10,668 bases of DNA, taken from Pseudomonadota bacterium. Lineage in GTDB: Bacteria > Desulfobacterota > Desulfovibrionia > Desulfovibrionales > Desulfovibrionaceae. The stretch is from positions 1 through 10,668 of the forward strand of contig JAEXTU010000432.1 in assembly GCA_023453335.1 (NCBI GenBank). The letters are read 5' to 3'. Below, one piece after another: positions 6,557 to 10,668 of the stretch (its first letter is position 1; each line of letters opens with the position of its first letter). The position numbers and the translations under genes are program-made. The notes beneath the pieces are model-generated. The model did not search any database. It was not told the DNA's origin and was given only the letters and a program-made list of their open reading frames with translations.

Positions 6557-8752
6557 TCACTGCTCGGGGGCCATCTCCTGGAGCCGCATCTGCAGGCAGG
6601 TGCAGCGCTTGCGGCCGGTCTCCCGCTTGAGGCCCAGGGCCATGGCCTTGCGGGGGCCCACCAGGATGGCCAGCCGCCGGGCCCGGGTGAGGGCGGTGTA
6701 GATGAGGTTGCGCTGCAGGAGCAGGTAGTGCTGGGTGAGCACCGGCATGACCACCGCCGGGTACTCGCTGCCCTGGGACTTGTGCACGCTGATGCAGTAG
6801 GCCGGGGCCAGCTCGTCCAAATCAGCGGGGCCGTAGTCCGCAAACAGGCCCTCGAAGTCCACGGTGAGCTCTCCGCTCTCCGGGTCCACCGTGGTGACCC
6901 AACCCAGGTCCCCGTTGAACACGTCCTTGTCATAGTCGTTGCGCAGCTGGAGCACCCGGTCGCCCTGGCGCAGCACCAGCTTGCCGCGGCGCAGCTCCCG
7001 GCCGTCCGGGTTCAGGCGGTCCTGGAGCAGCAGGTTCAGGTTCTGGGTGCCCACCTCGCCCTTGTGCATGGGCGCCAGCACCTGGATGTCGCGGCGGGGG
7101 TCCAGGCCGAAGCTACGCGGAATGCGCGAGGTGACCAGGTCCACGATGGTGTCGCGCACCTGGGCCGGGTCCTCCTGGGTGATCCAGAAGAAGTCGGCCT
7201 CGGGCGCGGCGCGGTCGTCGTTCTCCGGGAACTCGCCGCGGTTGATGCGGTGGGCGTTGCGCACGATGCGGCTCTCGGCGGCCTGGCGGAAGATGTGGGT
7301 GAGCTGGGCCACCGGCACGGTCTGGGAGGCGATGACGTCGCCCAGCACCATGCCCGGCCCCACCGAGGGCAGCTGGTTCACGTCGCCGATGAGGATGAGT
7401 CGGCAGGTGAGCGGCAGGGCGCGCAGGAGATGCAGGGCCAGGGGCACGTCCAGCATGGAGGCCTCGTCCACCACCACCGCGTCGGCCTTGAGCTTGCTCT
7501 CCTCGTTGCGGGCGAACGCCCCCTCGGGCCCGAACTCCAGGAGCCGGTGCAGGGTGGAGGCCGTAAACCCGGTGGCCTCGGACAGGCGCTTGGCCGCCCG
7601 GCCGGTGGGCGCGGCCAGGCGCAGCTTGAGCCCCAGCTTGTCCAGGACCCGGGCCAGGACCCGGGTGATGGTGGTCTTGCCCGTGCCCGGGCCGCCGGTG
7701 ATGACCAGGACCTTGGAGAACAGGCCCACCTCCACGGCCTCGCGCTGCTCCGGGGAGAGCTCAATGCCGGCCTCGGACTCCACCGAGGGCAGGGCCTCCC
7801 TGGCCTTGTCCCGCTTGAGCGGGGCCGGGTGGCTGGCCAGGGCGTGCAACCGGGCCGCGATCTCCCGCTCGTAGCGGTAGAAATGGATGAGGAACACCGC
7901 CTGCTCCACGCCCAGGGCGGGCAGGTCCTCCACCACGATGCGCTTCTGTTCCTCCAGGGCGCGCACCGCGGCGAGGATGTCCTCCTCCCCTACCCCGCTG
8001 CCCTCCTCCCCGCTGCCCAACAGGCCCGCGGCCTCGGCCCCCAGGTCGGCCAGGGGGAAGTAGAGGTGGCCCTGCTCGGACAGGCAGAACAAGGTCCAGA
8101 CCAGGGCGGCTTGCACCCGCTCGCGGCAGTCCGGGGCAAAGCCCAGCTTGAGGGCCATGCGGTCCGCGGTGCGGAACCCGACCCCCCGGATGTCGTAGGC
8201 CAGCTCGTAGGGATTCTCCTGGAGCTTGGCCACCGCGCCGGCCCCGTACTTCTGGAAGATGCGGCTGGCATAGGTGGGCGGCACCTCGTGCTCCTGCAAA
8301 AAGAGCAGGAGCGAGCGCACCTCGCGCTGCTCCTCCCAGGAGGCGCGCATCTGGGCCAGCTTCTTCTTGCCCACCCCGTCCACGGCCAGGAGCCGGTCCG
8401 GGTCGCGGTCCAGGATGTCCAGCACGTCCGCGCCGAAGGCCGCCACCAGCCGGTCGGCCAGGGTGGGGCCCACCCCGCGGATGAGGCCCGAGGCCAGGTA
8501 GTTGCGCACCCCGTGCTGGGTGGCGGGCAGGGCCTGTTCGAAGGCGGCCACCGCGAACTGGCGGCCGAAGCGGGGGTGCTCGGTGAAGGAGCCGGTGAGG
8601 GTGAGCAGCTCCCCGGGCGAGACCTGGCCCAGGTTGCCCACGATGACCAGGTCCCCGGGCTCGCCCTCGGCGCGCACCCGGGCCACCAGATAGTTGGTCA
8701 GGGGATTGAAGAAGGTGACGGACTTGACTTCGGCCTTGAGGACGGTGGTCAT
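6557..8752 (-). CDS. recD2: RecD2-type ATP-dependent 5'-3' DNA helicase (SF1B)
   Basis: A 731-residue protein, the normal size for RecD2, the RecD relative that works without RecB and RecC. The N-terminal domain (about 1-80) starts with KAEVKSVTFFNPLTNYLVARV. Helix-hairpin-helix repeats follow at about 85-200 (GLIRGVGPTLADRL, VDGVGKKKL, DIRGVGFRTADRM). The helicase core has Walker A GGPGTGKTT (353-361), APTGRAAKRL (381-390), Walker B/motif II VVVDEASMLD (426-435), motif III GDVNQLPSVGPG (456-467), the motif V region with HKSQGSEYP (657-665) and motif VI YTALTRARR (685-693). It probably acts in DNA repair and replication-fork processing. The interdomain stretch 246-258 is a Gly/Glu-rich low-complexity linker. 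No recB or recC is in the window. The ATG at 8752 has no Shine-Dalgarno sequence; a strong hairpin ends 12 bases before it. Confidence 0.94.
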   Translation of the reverse strand: MTTVLKAEVKSVTFFNPLTNYLVARVRAEGEPGDLVIVGNLGQVSPGELLTLTGSFTEHPRFGRQFAVAAFEQALPATQHGVRNYLASGLIRGVGPTLADRLVAAFGADVLDILDRDPDRLLAVDGVGKKKLAQMRASWEEQREVRSLLLFLQEHEVPPTYASRIFQKYGAGAVAKLQENPYELAYDIRGVGFRTADRMALKLGFAPDCRERVQAALVWTLFCLSEQGHLYFPLADLGAEAAGLLGSGEEGSGVGEEDILAAVRALEEQKRIVVEDLPALGVEQAVFLIHFYRYEREIAARLHALASHPAPLKRDKAREALPSVESEAGIELSPEQREAVEVGLFSKVLVITGGPGTGKTTITRVLARVLDKLGLKLRLAAPTGRAAKRLSEATGFTASTLHRLLEFGPEGAFARNEESKLKADAVVVDEASMLDVPLALHLLRALPLTCRLILIGDVNQLPSVGPGMVLGDVIASQTVPVAQLTHIFRQAAESRIVRNAHRINRGEFPENDDRAAPEADFFWITQEDPAQVRDTIVDLVTSRIPRSFGLDPRRDIQVLAPMHKGEVGTQNLNLLLQDRLNPDGRELRRGKLVLRQGDRVLQLRNDYDKDVFNGDLGWVTTVDPESGELTVDFEGLFADYGPADLDELAPAYCISVHKSQGSEYPAVVMPVLTQHYLLLQRNLIYTALTRARRLAILVGPRKAMALGLKRETGRKRCTCLQMRLQEMAPEQ

Positions 8753-8764
8753 GGAGGCCCAAAT

Positions 8765-8794
8765 GAGCGGGGCCGGGAGAGCCCGGCCCCGCTC
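8765..8794 (-). terminator. 13-bp GC-rich hairpin between porG-like gene and recD2 (terminator or attenuator)
   Basis: GAGCGGGGCCGGG (8765-8777) is the exact reverse complement of CCCGGCCCCGCTC (8782-8794), with a 4-base loop. On the minus strand the stem is followed by ATTTGGG, so the T-run is only three bases. It begins 9 bases after the stop of the gamma-subunit gene and ends 12 bases before the recD2 ATG. Placement suits an intrinsic terminator of the upstream operon. The short T-run and absence of room for a recD2 promoter downstream make partial termination, or a translational role, equally possible. Confidence 0.7.
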
Positions 8795-8803
8795 GGAAAG
8801 AGC

Positions 8804-9349
8804 TTAGGAGAGGACGGTCTCGTCAAAGGCCCGCTTGAGGGCCTTGAAGTTCTTGGGGCCGAGCTTGCCGCCGAAGCGGTCCATGATGACCGGCTCCAGG
8901 GTCTCCAGGGGCACGATGCCGGTGGCCTTGAGCAGCGCGCCGAGCATGGTGGTGTTGGTGATGGGCACCCCCAGCTCCTGCACCGCGATGGTGTCGGCGT
9001 CCACGGTGGCGGCCTTGCCCCACTTGTACTTCTTCTTGAGGGCGGCCGCGGTCTGGTTGGAGTTGACCACCACGGTGCCGCCCTTCTTGAGGCCCTCGGC
9101 CACGTTCACGATGTCCAGCAGGGTGGGATCCAGGACCAGGACGATGTTGGGCTCGTAGATCTTCTCGCGCAGCCGGATCTGCTCGTCGGATACGCGCACG
9201 AAGGCCACCACCGGCGCGCCGCGGCGCTCGGGGCCGAAGCTGGGGAAGGCCTGGGCGAAGCGGCCCTGGCCGATGGCCGCGCGGGCCAGCAGTTCGGCAG
9301 AGGTCACGCCGCCCTGTCCGCCCCGTCCGTGCAGTCTGATCTCGATCAT
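8804..9349 (-). CDS. porG: Pyruvate:ferredoxin oxidoreductase gamma subunit (orphan)
   Basis: Gamma subunits of 2-oxoacid:ferredoxin oxidoreductases form domain III of the complex that decarboxylates an oxoacid to acyl-CoA and reduces ferredoxin, in the anaerobic cytoplasm. The 181-residue length is normal. HGRGGQGGV (7-15) is the family signature. FPSFGPERRGAPV (35-47), IYEP (64-67), DPTLLD (74-79) and NTTMLGALL (132-140) are characteristic of pyruvate-type gamma subunits rather than indolepyruvate ones. The start ATG at 9349 has GGGAG eight bases upstream. The gene follows recR after 44 bases and is followed by a hairpin. No alpha, beta or delta (ferredoxin-like) subunit is adjacent, so it either partners proteins encoded elsewhere or is a specialised paralogue. 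Substrate specificity is inferred from the family only. Confidence 0.88.
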   Translation of the reverse strand: MIEIRLHGRGGQGGVTSAELLARAAIGQGRFAQAFPSFGPERRGAPVVAFVRVSDEQIRLREKIYEPNIVLVLDPTLLDIVNVAEGLKKGGTVVVNSNQTAAALKKKYKWGKAATVDADTIAVQELGVPITNTTMLGALLKATGIVPLETLEPVIMDRFGGKLGPKNFKALKRAFDETVLS

Positions 9350-9393
9350 GGCGTCATCTCCCTGTGGGGTTTATCCGTTCCCTCATGCTACGC

Positions 9394-10005
9394 TCAAAGC
9401 TTCTGCCTGTACACCAGCGATTGCTTGAGGGTTTCCCGGTCCATGTACTTCACTTCCGCACCCAGGGGAATGCCCTGGGCCAGTCGGGTCACCGCCACGT
9501 CCGGGGCCACCTGGGCGGCCAGGTCGCGTACCGAGGTGGCGGTGGCCTCGGCCTCCAGGGTGGCGCCCAGAGCCAGGATCAGCTCCCGGACCCCGCCCTC
9601 GGCCAGCCGGACGCGCAGCCGGCCGAACTCCAGTTGGTCCCGGGTCACGTTGTCCAGGGGGGCCAGGAGCCCGCCCAGGACCAGGTACTTGCCCCGGTAG
9701 AACCCACCGCTCTCGATGGCCAGAAGGCTGTCCCACTCGGCCACCACCATGAGCTGCTCGTCCGAGCGGCCCGGGTCCGCGCACACCCCGCAGGGGTCGG
9801 TGTCGGACAGGGCCGCGCAGCGGGAGCAGAAGCACAGGTTCTCCCGCAACCCCAGGATGCTGCGGCCCAGGTCCTCGGCCCGCTCTCGCGGCCAGCGCAG
9901 GATCTCCAGGGCGGCGCGCAGGGCGCTCTTGGGACCCAGGCCCGGCAGCCGGGACAGCCGCTCCACCACCTCCCGCAGGGGGCCGGGGAGCTGCTCTTTC
10001 GCCAC
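9394..10005 (-). CDS. recR: Recombination mediator RecR
   Basis: RecR, with RecF and RecO, loads RecA onto SSB-coated single-stranded DNA at gaps. The 203 residues show the full order. A helix-hairpin-helix RLPGLGPKSALR lies at 19-30. A four-cysteine zinc finger has C60-x2-C63 and C72-x2-C75 in CSRCAALSDTDPCGVC. A Toprim domain occupies about 85-170, with YRGKYLVLGG and ATLEAEATA, and the C-terminal hallmarks are RLAQGIPLGAEVKYMD (174-189). At the first Toprim strand the sequence is VVAEWDSLLAIE, where E. coli RecR has VVESPADIYAIE, so the usual glutamate position appears to be alanine with a glutamate next to it. The start GTG at 10005-10003 directly follows the ybaB stop codon with no clear ribosome site, indicating coupling. 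The dnaX-ybaB-recR order is a conserved bacterial cluster. Confidence 0.97.
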   Translation of the reverse strand: MAKEQLPGPLREVVERLSRLPGLGPKSALRAALEILRWPRERAEDLGRSILGLRENLCFCSRCAALSDTDPCGVCADPGRSDEQLMVVAEWDSLLAIESGGFYRGKYLVLGGLLAPLDNVTRDQLEFGRLRVRLAEGGVRELILALGATLEAEATATSVRDLAAQVAPDVAVTRLAQGIPLGAEVKYMDRETLKQSLVYRQKL

Positions 10006-10317
10006 CTAGAACATCCCGGGGATGTTCATGCCCCCGGTGATCTGGGACATCTCGGCGGCCATCATGTCCTTGGCCTTCTTGAGGGCCTCGTTGGCCGCGG
10101 CCAGGACCAAGTCCTGGAGCATGGCCACGTCGTTCGGATCCACCACCGCGGGGTCGATCGTGATCCCCACCAGCTCCGAGGCCCCGGTGGCGGTGACCGT
10201 GACCATGCCGCCCCCGGCGGTGGCCTCCACGGTGCGGGCCGCCATCTCCTCCTGGAGCTTGCTCATCTTCTTGTGCATCATCTGCGCCTGGCGCAGCATG
10301 TCGTTCATGCCTCGCAT
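10006..10317 (-). CDS. ybaB: YbaB/EbfC nucleoid-associated protein
   Basis: A small DNA-binding dimer of the YbaB/EbfC family, here 103 residues. It has the family layout: an N-terminal helix MNDMLRQAQMMHKKMSKLQ (4-22), then AGGGMVTV (34-41) and a central sheet ending in ITIDP (52-56), a second helical region (about 64-92), and a Gly/Met/Pro tail ending IPGMF. I chose ATG at 10317 because GGAGGA (10327-10322) lies just upstream. An in-frame ATG at 10329 would place that ribosome site inside the gene. It is 64 bases after dnaX and abuts recR, with which it is almost certainly cotranscribed and coupled. It probably acts in nucleoid organisation or repair support; a precise role is not established for most members. 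Confidence 0.95.
   Translation of the reverse strand: MRGMNDMLRQAQMMHKKMSKLQEEMAARTVEATAGGGMVTVTATGASELVGITIDPAVVDPNDVAMLQDLVLAAANEALKKAKDMMAAEMSQITGGMNIPGMF
10009..10027. repeat. 19-bp near-perfect palindrome over the ybaB-recR junction
   Basis: GAACATCCC and GGGATGTTC are exact reverse complements separated by a single G. The element covers the last codons of ybaB (N-I-P-G-M-F) and lies 3 bases upstream of the recR GTG, where a ribosome site would be expected. It may be an RNA structure affecting coupling, a protein-binding site, or chance from the coding sequence. Confidence 0.4.
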
Positions 10318-10321
10318 GCCA

Positions 10322-10327
10322 TCCTCC
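10322..10327 (-). promoter_or_regulatory. Shine-Dalgarno site deciding the ybaB start
   Basis: GGAGGA on the minus strand ends 4 bases before the ATG at 10317-10315. The longer reading from ATG 10329 would overlap this site, so the shorter protein is preferred. Confidence 0.65.
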
Positions 10328-10381
10328 ATGAATCAGCAGCCGTCGGATACGCAACGGCATTCTGCGTGAAAGGTCGAAATC

Positions 10382-10668
10382 CTACGACGAACGGTCGCGC
10401 GGGGTGACGTTCACCACCCGGGCCCCGAAGCGCTCCTTGAGGGAGGCCACCGCAGGGTGGGTTTCCACCTCGGCCTTGAGGTCCTGGTGGGTCTTGCGCT
10501 TCACCTCGGAGGCGGAGAACTCCACAGGCCGGGACGGGCCGAAATATTCCGCGGCCAGGCGGGCCACCCCGTTGGCCTGGAGCTGGTCGCGCATGGCCGG
10601 GTTGGGGCACTGCACCACCACCCGGTCCTCCTCGACCGAGGCATCGCTCTTCTGGAGCGACATGGGGC
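10382..10668 (-). CDS. dnaX: DNA polymerase III subunit tau/gamma, C-terminal end (partial)
   Basis: Only the last 95 or so codons are in the window; the gene continues past the right edge and stops with TAG at 10384-10382. The fragment resembles the poorly conserved C-terminal domain of deltaproteobacterial DnaX. It contains a VVVQCPNPAMRDQL-type segment, AAEYFGP, and the near-terminal HPAVASLKERFGARVVNV, comparable with the 'HP.V...L..FG..VV.V' ending of that family. The ATPase domain is not visible, so identification rests on this tail plus the position immediately before ybaB and recR, the usual bacterial order. DnaX forms the clamp-loader core and bridges polymerases at the replication fork. 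Any in-frame ATG inside the fragment is an internal methionine. Confidence 0.8.
   Translation of the reverse strand, partial: PMSLQKSDASVEEDRVVVQCPNPAMRDQLQANGVARLAAEYFGPSRPVEFSASEVKRKTHQDLKAEVETHPAVASLKERFGARVVNVTPRDRSS

Noticed and set aside
4728..6701. A 657-codon plus-strand open frame opposite the methyltransferase and GT2 genes
   Set aside because: It is the antisense shadow of motif-bearing genes and crosses the intergenic promoter into recD2. No family signature was seen.
9370..9397. A private promoter for the gamma-subunit gene (TTGAGC-16-GATAAA)
   Set aside because: Each box matches only four of six positions, the -10 lacks the final T, and the leader would be very short; too weak to list as a feature.
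6728..9700. A 990-codon open frame on the plus strand opposite recD2, the gamma subunit and part of recR
   Set aside because: It spans three well-supported genes and their gaps on the other strand, has no recognisable domain, and is rich in Gly/His/Gln/Leu/Val as expected from the antisense of GC-rich genes. Stop codons are rare by composition alone.
1..10668. CRISPR array, insertion sequence, phage, toxin-antitoxin or anti-phage defence system
   Set aside because: No regularly spaced repeats, transposase, integrase, terminal repeats or defence domains were seen. RecD2 and RecR are housekeeping repair proteins here, not part of a visible defence island.

Overview
The window is GC-rich and every recognisable gene lies on the minus strand, so transcription runs from the right edge to the left. 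The gene set suggests a sulfate-reducer-like deltaproteobacterium (Desulfovibrio and relatives, phylum Desulfobacterota). It includes a GC-rich tig preceded by tRNA-Leu, a dnaX-ybaB-recR cluster, an oxygen-sensitive-type 2-oxoacid:ferredoxin oxidoreductase gamma subunit and a RecD2 helicase. The lineage is inferred from protein style and gene order, not from a marker such as 16S rRNA.

Right block (10668 to 8804): the 3' end of dnaX (clamp-loader tau/gamma subunit), ybaB (nucleoid-associated protein) and recR (recombination mediator) form the widely conserved replication/repair cluster. ybaB and recR abut with no gap. A pyruvate:ferredoxin oxidoreductase gamma subunit (porG-like) follows recR after 44 bases, without its alpha, beta or delta partners. 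A 13-bp GC-rich hairpin comes next and ends only 12 bases before recD2, a stand-alone SF1B DNA helicase (8752 to 6557).

Middle block (6461 to 1177): five tightly packed genes form what looks like one operon behind a good promoter candidate that fits both sigma-54 and sigma-70 patterns. In transcription order they are a fused methyltransferase-GT2 glycosyltransferase, a second class I methyltransferase, a GT-C (family 39-like) membrane glycosyltransferase, a UPF0104/LPG_synthase_TM membrane protein, and thiD. All junctions are 6-base gaps or overlaps. The first four make a coherent envelope glycolipid module: a cytoplasmic enzyme that could make a polyprenyl-phosphate sugar, an integral membrane transferase that could use it on the periplasmic side, a flippase-like membrane protein, and methylation capacity. 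The product is unknown. thiD, a thiamin-pyrimidine kinase, is an unexpected last cistron. This module is the best candidate here for an undescribed pathway.

Left block (1180 to 1): a promoter whose -35 box overlaps the thiD stop leads into tRNA-Leu(UAG) with an encoded CCA. After 98 bases come the start and first 306 codons of tig (trigger factor), which runs off the left edge. I saw no mobile element, CRISPR array, rRNA or clear sign of recent transfer. Apart from the glycolipid module, the content is conserved housekeeping.
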